Source: CAVVEQ01 sp963828855 (GTDB lineage: Bacteria; Chloroflexota; Anaerolineae; Anaerolineales; Anaerolineaceae). Taken from it: 64,000 bases of DNA. Of this stretch, positions 1-8,853 are shown in pieces (within the stretch, counting starts at the first letter, position 1; each line of letters starts with the position of its first letter). The notes under the pieces are model-generated. The model ran no database searches. It was not told the origin of the DNA and saw nothing but the letters and a program-made list of their open reading frames with translations. Location of the stretch: positions 310,001-374,000 of the forward strand of contig CAWHGB010000008.1 of assembly GCA_963828855.1 (NCBI GenBank), given 5' to 3'. The position numbers were made by a program, and so were the translations under genes.

Positions 1-336
1 GTCTTTGACCGGACGGTTGGTGTGATAACTGGTTCCTAAATCCCCTTGAAGGAGATTCCTGACATAAATAAAAAATTGTGTCTCCAGGGGATTGACCAGA
101 CAGCTACCCAATTTGAGCGGATTGATTGATTCAAAACAATTTATTACCGGTTTATCCAGCCCAAAGCGGATCCGGATGGCATTCTGCGCCTCTGCGGTCA
201 GCCGCGGATCTTTTACCCCGGCACGGGCAGGATCCCCTGGTAGAACCCTGAACAGGAAAAAGTTGAGCACCATCACAAAGATGATGGATAGACTCGCCCA
301 AAGGACTTTGCTCAGCAGGTACTTATAGCGTTTCAA
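1..336 (-). CDS. Peptide/nickel-type ABC transporter permease (DppB-like), partial
   Basis: The first about 112 residues of an inner-membrane permease of the DppB/OppB family run off the left edge of the window. Translation begins with a TTG codon (334-336) preceded by an AGGGGAG ribosome site. A charged KRYKYLL start leads into one membrane helix, followed by the family hallmark LPGDPAR and later GDLGTSYHTNRPV, both typical of the N-terminal segment of these permeases. It lies downstream of the substrate-binding lipoprotein gene on the same strand, separated by about 100 bases that hold a stable hairpin, so it should be the membrane partner of that binding protein. The substrate is not readable from this fragment. 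Confidence 0.85.
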   Translation of the reverse strand, partial: MKRYKYLLSKVLWASLSIIFVMVLNFFLFRVLPGDPARAGVKDPRLTAEAQNAIRIRFGLDKPVINCFESINPLKLGSCLVNPLETQFFIYVRNLLQGDLGTSYHTNRPVKD

Positions 337-360
337 AAAAGACTCCCCTTTGAATGGTTA

Positions 361-398
361 GCCTCCCGGGGAGGATGTGAACTTCATCTCCGGGAGGC
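361..398 (-). terminator. Intercistronic hairpin (attenuator) between binding-protein and permease genes
   Basis: A 12-base stem (GCCTCCCGGGGA paired with TCTCCGGGAGGC, one mismatch) lies between the lipoprotein stop and the permease start. There is no U-tract on either side, so it is better read as an mRNA-stabilising or partly terminating element that keeps binding protein in excess over permease. The same arrangement recurs at 17944-17974. Confidence 0.6.
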
Positions 399-435
399 AT
401 AAACTACATTTTTTGGTAGATACTTTTAAGGATGA

Positions 436-2115
436 TTATTTTACCGGTTCCACCACTACCAATGAGGTTACATCTTCCAAAGCCTGCTTGGGTTGGTCGA
501 TGATCCAGCCTTTGAATCTGTCAGTCCGGAATGCTTGGACAGCCTTGGCATAGAATGGAACTATATAAACTGTGTCATCGAATACGATCTTTTGCATTTC
601 CCAGACAAGGTTTTTACGCACCGCTGGATCCACTTCGACAAGCTGTTTTTGGTAGAGATCATCATACGCCGGATTGCTATACCCGGACTCGCTCATCCCC
701 GATGGAATGCTTTCCGTGTTCATCACACTGAGAAGGAAGGATGGATCCGGATCGGATCCCCAACCCCAGATGAGAACGTCGTAGTCAAAAGTAGGGCAGC
801 ATATGGCGGTGAGCGCATCAGGATCCAATGCGGAGATCTCCAATTTCACACCCGCCTGTTCCCAGCTCTTTGCCAGAAGTTCGGAGAGACGGGGAGCTAC
901 CGTGCTATCCGATGGGTAATTCAACCGGAGGTTAAGCGGTTTGGATCCATCCGGCATTTCCCGGACGCCATCACCATCAGTATCCTTGTAACCAGCTTCG
1001 TCCAGCATCTGGTTCGCCTTCGCAAGATCAAATGGATGATCCTGTATCGAATCGTTGTACCATGGCAGCAGCGAATCAGGGATCAAAGTGCGCCCTGGAG
1101 CTCCCAACCCGAGCAGGACGATATCTATCAATTCCTGCTTGTTGGTTGCGAAAGCCAGAGCCTCCCGTACTTTTGAATCGCGAAGCGCAGGGTGGCCTGT
1201 GCACACGCCACCTTCCGGGCAATTATCGGGATCAGCCTGGTTAAAGATGATATCGGAAATATCCGGTGCCAGTGGTGCGCCAACCGCAACGGCGACATCC
1301 TTCGCATTCTTCAATGTTGCGACCGCGGTGAGGGGCATCTCTGTGATCATATCCACCTGCCCGGTCTTAATGGCCTGCACCAGCGCATCCTGGTTGTTGA
1401 AGGTCTGGAAAACGACCTCGTCAACCTTGGGCGCACCCCCGTAAAAATCGGGGTTTTTCTTGAAATGGATATATTCTCCCTGGGCATAGTCCATAAGGAT
1501 GAATGGCCCGGAGCCAACCATTTCAGAATTCGGGAATTCGCCCACCTTTTCGCCAGTATATTGAGACCAGATGTGCTCGGGAAGAATGTATAGGAAGGTT
1601 GTGAGATATTCAATGCTGGGTACTGGTTCTGTAAGGGTGAGAACAACAGTGGTGTCATCCACTGCTTCGATCGTATCAAAGTTCGCAGTATAGGTATTCA
1701 TATAAGGAAATTCTGTGTGTTCCTTATAAAGGTTGAATGAATACACCACATCCTTAGCTGTGAGGGGGGTTCCATCCGAGAACTTGACTCCGGGTTTGAT
1801 CTTAAAGGTATAGGTCTTCCCGTCTGCGGATACTTCGAAGTTGTCCAACAGATCCAGGCTATAAGTGCCATCCAGGTTCTGACCGAACAACGCGCTATAA
1901 ACGAGCTCGAACATCACATATGCTTCACTCAGGATCGCGGTCCCCGGGTTGAGGGTATCCGGGCTTCCCGCGTAACCGATCTTAACAATGGATGGCTCAG
2001 ATGGTACATCAGGAACTGCCGAAACCTCTTTTGTTTCAGCGGCTTTTTGTCCGCATGCGGATAACAACAGGGTGAGGATGATCAAACAAATCATGAACCA
2101 TTTGGTTTTAGCCAT
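436..2115 (-). CDS. ABC transporter family-5 solute-binding lipoprotein (DppA/OppA-like)
   Basis: 559 residues. The signal peptide MAKTKWFMICLIILTLLLSACG ends in a clear lipobox (LSAC), so the protein is a lipid-anchored extracytoplasmic binding protein. Family-5 features are the N-terminal DTLNP stretch, FEVSADGKTYTFKIKPGVKFSDGTPL, and a GSGPF motif, the usual signature region. The length is typical. An in-frame start exists four codons upstream, but its GGAGGAG is the ribosome site for ATG 2115, so the shorter start is preferred. Family members bind oligopeptides, nickel complexes or sugars; a potential metal or peptide ligand cannot be told from sequence. Transcription is probably from the promoter at 2202-2230 and continues into the permease. 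Confidence 0.9.
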   Translation of the reverse strand: MAKTKWFMICLIILTLLLSACGQKAAETKEVSAVPDVPSEPSIVKIGYAGSPDTLNPGTAILSEAYVMFELVYSALFGQNLDGTYSLDLLDNFEVSADGKTYTFKIKPGVKFSDGTPLTAKDVVYSFNLYKEHTEFPYMNTYTANFDTIEAVDDTTVVLTLTEPVPSIEYLTTFLYILPEHIWSQYTGEKVGEFPNSEMVGSGPFILMDYAQGEYIHFKKNPDFYGGAPKVDEVVFQTFNNQDALVQAIKTGQVDMITEMPLTAVATLKNAKDVAVAVGAPLAPDISDIIFNQADPDNCPEGGVCTGHPALRDSKVREALAFATNKQELIDIVLLGLGAPGRTLIPDSLLPWYNDSIQDHPFDLAKANQMLDEAGYKDTDGDGVREMPDGSKPLNLRLNYPSDSTVAPRLSELLAKSWEQAGVKLEISALDPDALTAICCPTFDYDVLIWGWGSDPDPSFLLSVMNTESIPSGMSESGYSNPAYDDLYQKQLVEVDPAVRKNLVWEMQKIVFDDTVYIVPFYAKAVQAFRTDRFKGWIIDQPKQALEDVTSLVVVEPVK

Positions 2116-2201
2116 TTTCTCCTCCATAAGGTACCGGATTCAGGTAGGGTAGATTACAACTAGCGAAAATTATTTTCTCCCACACCCTGGTGATTAAAGT
2201 G

Positions 2202-2230
2202 ACTATAGCAAAAAGGAAAGTATCTTACAA
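2202..2230 (-). promoter_or_regulatory. Sigma70-type promoter of the binding-protein operon
   Basis: On the minus strand TTGTAA (2225-2230) and TATAGT (2202-2207) are separated by exactly 17 bases. The predicted start lies about 80 bases upstream of the lipoprotein gene. Confidence 0.5.
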
Positions 2231-2330
2231 GTAATTTTGTTACCATTTTCTAATATCCATCGCGTTGATTTATTATCCGGAGTGCGGGAATAACTTGCCA
2301 TTCCCACCCCTCTTTGGTATGCTTGCCTGC

Positions 2331-2424
2331 GGGAGTGGATAAGTCCCGGTGGGCTTCCCGGTCTTCAAAACCGGTGTCGGGTCGCTTTGCGGGCCGTGGT
2401 GGGTTCGACTCCCATCCATTCCCG
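2331..2424 (+). tRNA. selC: tRNA-Sec (anticodon TCA)
   Basis: The sequence folds as a bacterial selenocysteine tRNA. It has an 8-bp acceptor stem (GGGAGTGG with CCATTCCC), a 6-bp D stem with a 4-base loop (AAGTCC/GGGCTT), an anticodon arm CCGGT-CTTCAAA-ACCGG with anticodon TCA, a long structured variable arm, and a 5-bp T stem (GTGGG/CCCAT) with loop TTCGACT. The 8+5 acceptor/T geometry and 6-bp D stem separate it from tRNA-Ser. The discriminator is G; CCA is not fully encoded. It decodes UGA as selenocysteine with SelA, SelB and SelD, none of which is in this window. The M50 protease gene starts 20 bases downstream. Confidence 0.95.
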
Positions 2425-2444
2425 CCTGATCTCCAGGTGATTTA

Positions 2445-3654
2445 ATGGTACTTGAACCGATTGCATCCCCAGAACCGCCAAATACCGACGCGCTCGTGCG
2501 GCGCGTTTTTTCAATTTCCGAGGTAACCATCGGTTCACGCAACCTGGGATTCATAACCCGTTACCGGGGCGAATTGATCGGTTCGGATTCCGCGCAGGCT
2601 TACGAAGAACTCTCAGTGGATCTATTGCCGCTGGGATGCATGCCGCTCTTCCGGGTGGAGGATGGTGTCCAGACAATCCTTATAATTCCCTCTCGGCCGG
2701 CAGCCCGGCCCTCGCGGCTGTGGATCAATATCCTGCTTTTCGTGGTCACAATCTTCAGCGTGTTATTCGCCGGGATGACCTACGTCACCGGCGATCAGCT
2801 CCCCAACACTACTGCAGGCATCCTGGCCGCGCTTTGGACAGGCGGGATACCCTACATGGTCAGCCTTCTGGCCATCCTCGGAACGCATGAGATGGGTCAT
2901 TATTTCGTCAGCCGCCGCCACGGGGTGGCAGCCACCCTGCCCTATTTCATCCCCATGCCTATCGGGCTGGGAACCATGGGAGCTTTTATAAATATGAAAG
3001 GCATTCCCCGAAATCGCAACCACTTAATGGATATCGGCGCTGCCGGTCCGCTGGCAGGATTCGTGGTGGCAATCGTGGTTCTCATCCTTGGTCTGCGGAT
3101 GTCGGTGATCGATATCATCCCGGTGACATTCCCAGCTGGTTACGGTGCGCAGATCGAGGGCAGCTCCATTCTGTACCTGCTGGTTAAATACCTTTCCTTT
3201 GGCATGCTTCTCCCCCATCCCGCCGCCTACACCATGTCCCCCATGATCTACTGGCTGCAATATTTCTTTACCGGTCAGCCGGCTCCCTTTGGCGCTACTG
3301 ATGTTATGCTATCCCCGGTTGCCTGGGCTGGATGGGTGGGGATACTGGTAACTTCATTAAACCTGATCCCCGCTGGCACCCTGGATGGCGGACATATCGC
3401 CCAGACGCTATTTCGGCAAGCGGACAACGCGTTTATTTCTGCCTTTTATCCTGGGGATCCTGGTACTGCTCGGATTTGTCTGGAATGGCTGGTGGCTCTG
3501 GGCGGCAATGATCTTCTTCCTGGTGGGCAGGGTCTATGCCGAACCGCTCGACCAGATCACACCCATTTCAAAGAGCCGGAAGGTGATCGGCGTACTGTGC
3601 ATCATCCTGTTCCTGCTCACCTTCACCCCCGTGCCCTTCAGCCTGATCTCCTGA
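2445..3654 (+). CDS. Site-2-protease-family (M50) membrane metalloprotease, one frameshift
   Basis: Composite gene of about 400 residues. ATG 2445 follows an AGGTGA ribosome site. The protein has a soluble N-terminal domain of about 90 residues, then several membrane helices. The zinc motif HEMGH (residues 148-152) and the second M50 motif LIPAGTLDGGHI near residue 310 are intact, so it is a predicted intramembrane protease resembling the EGY/S2P type. The reading frame shifts at 3411-3413, where TTT should be TT: the continuation LFGKRTTRLFLPFILGILV is in the next frame and runs to 3654. The frame that starts at 2445 continues nonsensically to 3662. Its last 87 bases overlap the convergent gene. 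Confidence 0.8.
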
Positions 3655-4763
3655 CCGGGTGACCATCGTCCCGATCCTTTCCCCTTCGAGTGTTGTGTAT
3701 TCTCCAAGTGCAGCTACAGCCAGGCAGGAATGTACCGGCAGCACCATTAATAGATCACCAACATTGATGCGATCCATCGCTTTGCCAGGAAGGTGAACCA
3801 TTCCATGTTCCTGGGAAAGTGAACGGATGAATCCCCCGGGGATTCGCTCTGACCAGCCATCGATCGCCGGGAATGCAACATCACCGTAGGAAACGACCTT
3901 GCCATCGACCAAATATTCCTTCGATAAGTGCACCGCGCCACCATAAATGATGACCTCATTCCGTTCAGGGTGTTTCGATACCACCGGGCAGGCCACCCCC
4001 AAAGCGATCTCCTCCTCTGAACAAGAGCCGATCCGCATCTGGGTGGCATCAAAAAAAATGAAATTCCCGGGTCGGATCTCATCCACACCGCCTAGATCTT
4101 CGCTGGAACAGCACCCGGGGGTATCCCCAACCGAGATCAGCGTTTTCCGAAATCCAGTCTTTCGCAGGGCAGACCGGAGCGTGCGCATACGGGCAACGCC
4201 TTCCTGATACAGTTGCGCTGCTTCCTTCCTGGATGTCGCGTGGTAAGTCTGACCAAAATGCGAGAGGATGCCCTTGAATTTCAAATGGTCCGACTCCGCG
4301 ATCTTCTCTGCCAGGCGTGTAAGATTGCTGCGGAATTATCACATTGGATGCCAGCCCGGTTGCCGCCCGCGTCGATCTTGATCCACAGGTCGACCTCCCG
4401 CCCATAACGTGAATCCAGGAAATCCACAACGTCAACCGATTCCACCAGCAGTTCCAGGTGGCAGCGCCCGCCCAGGTCCCACAGGTCCTCGATCTCACGC
4501 AGGTTGAATGGGAAAGCTACGGTGATATCCTCCCAGCCGTGCCCGGCAAAATAAGCAGCCATGCTTAGGGAGGAAACGGTGATGGCAAAGATTCCTTCCT
4601 CCCGGAACCATTCCCCGATCGCTGCGGATTGGTGGGTTTTGAAATGCGGCCGGAAGCGGATTTTCGAATCACAGGCTTTCTGCGCCATCCGTCGGATGTT
4701 CCTTCGCGCGCGTTCTTCATTGAGAATTATCGTTGGCCGATGAATATGAAAATAAGGGTCCAC
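3568..4763 (-). CDS. D-threonine aldolase / D-serine dehydratase-like PLP enzyme, frameshifted
   Basis: A fold-type III (alanine-racemase N-terminal) PLP enzyme. The Schiff-base lysine lies in RFRPHFKTHQS and the C-terminal metal site HSC (LPVHSCLAV) is present, as in DSD1/D-threonine aldolases, which cleave or dehydrate D-amino acids. GTG 4763 is chosen as start because AAGGAG lies seven bases upstream; a longer ATG start (4829) has no ribosome site. A base is missing near 4316-4327: after GIQCDNSAAIL the frame must change to continue LTRLAEKIAESDHLKFKG. The C-terminus after ERIGTMVTR is unlike the family and reads through the end of the convergent protease gene, so the true stop may have been lost. 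Confidence 0.75.
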
Positions 4764-4909
4764 GTCAGCACTCCTTCTTTTCGATTCGCCAACTGGTGAG
4801 AGCGCCAATATTGATGAGAACCAATCCAATAGAAGCTCGCATAATTTTATTTAAAGACTCTCTTCATTCACTGCATTTTTTGTGCACAATTATAGTCATC
4901 CAGTAATAA

Positions 4910-5731
4910 TCACATTCCACGAGGTAATTTTATAGTTCTGGAAAATAAAATAAGGATCGAGGTCGCCTCAAGCACGAAACCCATCGCCAGATCTCGATTT
5001 ATGGTCATGTCCTTCGTCTTCGATAATTTAAGCCATAATTGCAGAAAATTTCTATTTCTTATTGCTAAATCAACTTGAGCAGCTTGATCCTTCGCAAATA
5101 CTTTCGCAATCCTGGGAATTAATTCTGCCTGTTTTGGAATTGTAGTATCGCCAGTTAGATCAATCAGTGTTCTTATCGTTAAATTCAATGCGGATCGCAT
5201 GCTTGAAAGCGGGTCTTCTGTGGCTTCATTTTGGGGAGTAAAAGTTAATTGTTTTGCCCCTTCAATAAATTTTGAAGCTGCAAGGGGATTTAATCTATAA
5301 AGAAACGAATGAACCTCTTTATTTTCTTCTTCCCCATTTATGATTTGGTTATATTTTTCAGATATTGAATAGAATGCTTGTTTTTCTCGTTCACCATCTA
5401 TATGAGAAATATTATTGAGAATAAATGAATAAGTATCCGCTAATGCACTTCCTGCTGTGATCTCTACGGGATAGATATATTGAATCGCTTTATTTGGGGA
5501 ATCTTCATAAACAATTTCTGAACGACGAATTAATTCTGTAAAAATTGGATTAGATTGTGACCAATCATCAATGATTTGATGCGGGATATTTGCTTCTGCG
5601 TAATCAATACAAAAATTTATAAAATCCAATAATTCATGAGTTCTTGAAACAGCTCTGATTAATTCAATGAGATTATCAAGATACTTGGAAGTATCTGAGT
5701 GGAGATCCCGAATTTTAATAACCTCTCTCAT
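4910..5731 (-). CDS. Hypothetical protein, AT-rich orphan
   Basis: 273 residues, not recognised. It is visibly richer in A+T than all its neighbours, which suggests recent transfer. No signal peptide or membrane helix; the composition is mixed alpha-helical. The last third (residues about 180-270) contains SSMRSALNLTIRTLIDLT and RNRNFLQLWLKLSKTKDMT, a helical arrangement reminiscent of HEPN/Abi-type C-terminal domains, but this is only an impression and I make no assignment. It starts three bases after the upstream gene with a GGGAAAAGGT ribosome site, so it sits as last gene of that unit. Confidence 0.7.
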   Translation of the reverse strand: MREVIKIRDLHSDTSKYLDNLIELIRAVSRTHELLDFINFCIDYAEANIPHQIIDDWSQSNPIFTELIRRSEIVYEDSPNKAIQYIYPVEITAGSALADTYSFILNNISHIDGEREKQAFYSISEKYNQIINGEEENKEVHSFLYRLNPLAASKFIEGAKQLTFTPQNEATEDPLSSMRSALNLTIRTLIDLTGDTTIPKQAELIPRIAKVFAKDQAAQVDLAIRNRNFLQLWLKLSKTKDMTINRDLAMGFVLEATSILILFSRTIKLPRGM

Positions 5732-5734
5732 TTG

Positions 5735-7379
5735 TTACCTTTTCCCGATCAACCAACCGGTGAATGCTCCTATTCCGCTCAGGACCAGTCCGCTGGCAGC
5801 CGTGAAGATTGCGATGATCACTGCCATTAATCCCAGGTACTGGATCAGGAAGTCAGGTAGTGTCCAGGTGACCTTCCAGCCATTTACTCCGAAATTTACC
5901 AGTGCGATCACCAACAGGACATACAGGCTAAAGAGGGAAAACAGGATGGAACGGAAAGCGGCTCCCAACCCACCCTTTTTGAAGGATTTGGTGATCAGCA
6001 TGACACCCAGCCACGCGATCGTAAAGGCAATCGCCGCAGTTAAACCAACATACAAAATCATATCCATCTCGCTTTGGACAGAGCTGAGGGAATAGGTGCG
6101 GCCATCAATCCAGGCATAGCGAAGATTGAAAAGGAACAGGCTGAGAAAGGCACCTCCAAAATACCAGCCGAATTCCCTACGCCATTTCAGGATGATCACG
6201 ACCAGGGGGATGACTACCAGGAACAGGGCTAACACTGTTCGAATGGAGCGTTCCTGTTCCAGTTTTTGCAACCGGATAGCAGCAGATCATTTCCCGCGCT
6301 TGTTCGGGGGTGACATCACCCGTAAATGGCTTTTGTTCGCTGCCGATTACAGCCCTGGAATAGGCATTTACTACTCCGGCAAGCTGGGTATTCAGGTACG
6401 CAGGGATTCGAGCGACGATCCCTTCGGGGAGGTTCAACATCTCTGCTCGCACCTGGCCTTCGGAACTTGAGGGAATTGCTGCACCCAGCAATGCGGCGAT
6501 CGTGGGTGCTATATCCACCTGGTTGATATCGCCATAGGTGCCGGGATTTATCCCCTTTCCAGTAAGTACCAGCGGTTGGACCAGTACATCCTCATCCTGC
6601 CCGCCATGGCCGCCGATGCGAATATGCCCGTGATCACTGAGCACCAGGACAGTATCGCGTGAAAGATCAAGCGATCCAGTGATCTCCCCGATCATATCGT
6701 CCACACGGGAAGCAGCCTCGTCCCAGCGTGGATCCTGCGGGCCGCCTTCATGATGTCCAGCGTAATCCACCTGGTCCAGGTGAACCAGGACAAATTCAGC
6801 CGATCGGTCCTGCAACCAGGGCAACGCAGCAGCGAGCACCGCATCATCCGCCGCACGGTCCTCCCCGGGAGTATAAAAATGAATGTCCACATCCGCCTGG
6901 GGAACGAGCTTTTCGAACCAGTAATACCCGGAGATGGCAGTTTTCAAATCTGCCCGGTGGAGCGGAAACAAGGTTATCTTGTGTGAAAGTTGGAATGTCC
7001 TCGTAATCCAGGTTGATCACTGGACCGTCGCTGATATCAGGGAGCGCACCTGTGAGCAGGGTGGTATATGCAGGCTCGGAATAAGATGGCGGGGTACTAC
7101 GAATCGTGGCAGATGCCCCCGCGGAACGCAAGCCTAGCCAGGTTGGGCATCACCGCGGAATCGAGGGCGGTATCCTCTCGAAGTCCATCCACAAGGATAA
7201 AGACCAACCGCTCGGTCACCGGCTCACCGAGGGGAGGTAACGTTGCCGGGGCGGAATCTTTGATCGGGGAACGATAATCATAGAGGGAGCCGATCATGCT
7301 CATCGCCCAGACGGTAACCGCAAGCTGATCACACCCATGCAAACCAGCACCCCGCCACCAATCCACCATACTTTTTCAT
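5735..7379 (-). CDS. Alkaline-phosphatase-superfamily membrane phosphodiesterase, multiply frameshifted
   Basis: Composite gene of about 545 residues starting at ATG 7379 (GGAGGA upstream). An N-terminal helix is followed by an alkaline-phosphatase-like domain: metal ligand and entry strand in RLVFILVDGLRED, nucleophile threonine in SEPAYTTLLTGA, then HLDQVDYAGHHEGG and LSDHGHIRIGGHGG carrying the Asp/His metal ligands. This pattern fits type-I phosphodiesterases and GPI-phosphoethanolamine-transferase-like enzymes. The C-terminal third has about four membrane helices and ends GWLIGKR. At least five single-base indels are needed (about 7350, 7325, 7127, 6967, 6272). Domain sequence is otherwise intact, so a sequencing cause is plausible. 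Confidence 0.7.
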
Positions 7380-7409
7380 GCAAGTCCTCCAGCACGCTGT
7401 TATTTGTGT

Positions 7410-7940
7410 TTATGTATGATCAGGTTTGGTCGTTTCGATCCTGGCCAAACCCGCGCGGGTGATCCGCGGGCAGCCCTGCAGATCCAGGTAAGTCAGATTA
7501 CGTAAATCCGATATGGATCTTAACCCTGTATCTGAGATCCGATTGCAGAAACTGAGGTTAAGGATACGCAGTCGGGATAACTTCCGCAGAGTGGGGAAAA
7601 TTTCATCAGTAATATCGCACGAGCTCAGGTTCAATTCAGATAAGCGGGGAAATTGAGACAATCCCTGTAATCCATCATCCGAGACATTGCGGTTTTCGGA
7701 AAGATTGAGGTGGGTGAGATTAACACAACGGTGGATTTCCCCGAAGATTTCCTCAAGTGTTTCGTCATCGCTCTGTCGAATGCGGACTCCAACTTCTACA
7801 CCTGGTTCAATACGGAAATAACCCGGTCCGCGATCCAATTCCTGCCAGCTACCTGCGTCTGATCCCTGCGGACGCACGAGTATCTGGATCTCATGGCGGG
7901 AAGAAAAATTTATACCAGTTTGGTCATTCATGCATGGCAT
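7410..7940 (-). CDS. Leucine-rich-repeat protein (cysteine-containing type)
   Basis: 176 residues. After an about 70-residue non-repetitive N-terminal part there are roughly four tandem repeats of about 24 residues of the form LTHLNLSENRNVSDDGLQGL, LSELNLSSCDITDEIFPTL, LRILNLSFCNRISDTGLRSI, LTYLDLQGCPRITRAGLARI. This is the cysteine-containing LRR class seen in F-box/AMN1 proteins, used for protein-protein contacts. No signal peptide or anchor is seen, so it should be cytoplasmic. The start is uncertain: ATG 7940 and ATG 7931 both lack a good ribosome site. Confidence 0.75.
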   Translation of the reverse strand: MPCMNDQTGINFSSRHEIQILVRPQGSDAGSWQELDRGPGYFRIEPGVEVGVRIRQSDDETLEEIFGEIHRCVNLTHLNLSENRNVSDDGLQGLSQFPRLSELNLSSCDITDEIFPTLRKLSRLRILNLSFCNRISDTGLRSISDLRNLTYLDLQGCPRITRAGLARIETTKPDHT

Positions 7941-7974
7941 TGTAACATGCCAGGTGATTCAACCTCGAAATGAA

Positions 7975-7998
7975 AAAAGGCCTCTCGCGAGGCCTTTT
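7975..7998 (-). terminator. Rho-independent terminator of the sulfide operon
   Basis: Ten-base perfect stem AAAAGGCCTC / GAGGCCTTTT with a 4-base loop, followed on the minus strand by more T residues (7973-7974 onwards). It lies 18 bases after the DsrE-like stop. Confidence 0.8.
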
Positions 7999-8015
7999 AA
8001 GTTCAGACTATGGAA

Positions 8016-8499
8016 TTAGACGAAGATGATCTGAGCGCCTTCGGCGATATCCATGAATTCCATCGCGCCGAGTACTTCCGCTCCGTCGATCAGGTCTTCC
8101 TTCTTCAGCTTCATCATGTCCATCGACATTTTGCATCCGTAGATATGCGTGCCGGCATCCACCAGCATTTCCATGAACTCGTCCACTGGGGGGAAATCCA
8201 GCTTGGCGATCTCGCGGTTCATCATCCAGGTGGCTGCGGCGGACATGAACGGGATCACACCGATGATAGTCGGGATGTGGAACCAGGGATGCATATTGGG
8301 ATTGCCAACAACGGCAACATTCAAGCCCTTGTCTCTTTTTCTTGGTGATGATATCAAGACCCCAGAAGGTAAAGAACATGTGGGTCTCGATTCCGGACAT
8401 TCGAGCAGCGTTCGCCAGGATCATAGGCGGGTAGGCCATATCCAGCGAACCTTTGGAAGCAATGATGCACAACTTACGGGGGGCTTTCTGTTCAGCCAT
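8016..8499 (-). CDS. DsrE/DsrF-like sulfur-relay family protein, one frameshift
   Basis: About 160 residues. The N-terminus APRKLCIIASKGSLDMAYPP followed by MSGIETHMFFTFWGLDII is the DsrE/F-like (peroxiredoxin-associated) Rossmann-type fold that carries sulfane sulfur in relay systems. The C-terminal half contains the conserved cysteine in THIYGCKMSMDMMKL. The frame breaks in a run of five A (about 8337-8341 on the plus strand TTTTT); removing one restores IITKKRDKGLNVAVVGNP. It follows the DsrC-like gene in the same operon, consistent with persulfide transfer between sulfide oxidation and a carrier protein. Confidence 0.8.
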
Positions 8500-8522
8500 T
8501 TTATTCTCCTCTTTAATTTAAA

Positions 8523-8828
8523 TTATATGCAACCGGTGGGTTTTTTCAGGCCGGAGACCTTGGCAGCCAGTTTCCCGGGTCCTCCAGGGAAAAGCTCGTA
8601 GAGCTCCTTGGTCTGCACGTCAGTGTTCTTGGTGATATTGCGGAGCGATGGGGGCTTCACCAGTTTTGGTAAAGGTATCCCGGCAGTACTTGATCACCAC
8701 CCAGGACGGTCGGTCAATTTCACGCCTTCCCGCGCAGCGATCGCTTCGGCAACCTTTTCATTCCAGGCGGAAGCATCTTCCATGTAACCATCTGCATCAA
8801 ACTTTACATTCGCAAGCACATCAGCCAT
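8523..8828 (-). CDS. DsrC/TusE-like sulfur carrier with single C-terminal cysteine, two frameshifts
   Basis: About 101 residues, reconstructed from three frames. ATG 8828 is followed by ADVLANVKFDADGYMEDASA, then PWVVIKYCRDTF and the C-terminal arm GLKKPTGCI. The PTGC arm with a penultimate cysteine is the DsrC/TusE signature; this cysteine accepts and donates persulfide. The second DsrC cysteine ten or eleven residues upstream is an alanine/lysine here (AAKVSG), so the protein resembles TusE or DsrC-like carriers and not the sulfite-reductase partner. Indels lie at about 8702 (missing base in CCTTGG) and in the G run 8650-8654. ATCTCCTT upstream supplies the ribosome site. Between DsrE-like and SQR genes. 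Confidence 0.75.
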
Positions 8829-8853
8829 TTTTTATCTCCTTCATGGATATTTT

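Noticed and set aside
493..1176. 227-codon ORF opposite the solute-binding protein gene
   Set aside because: Antisense shadow; the minus-strand gene has signal peptide, lipobox, ribosome site and family motifs.
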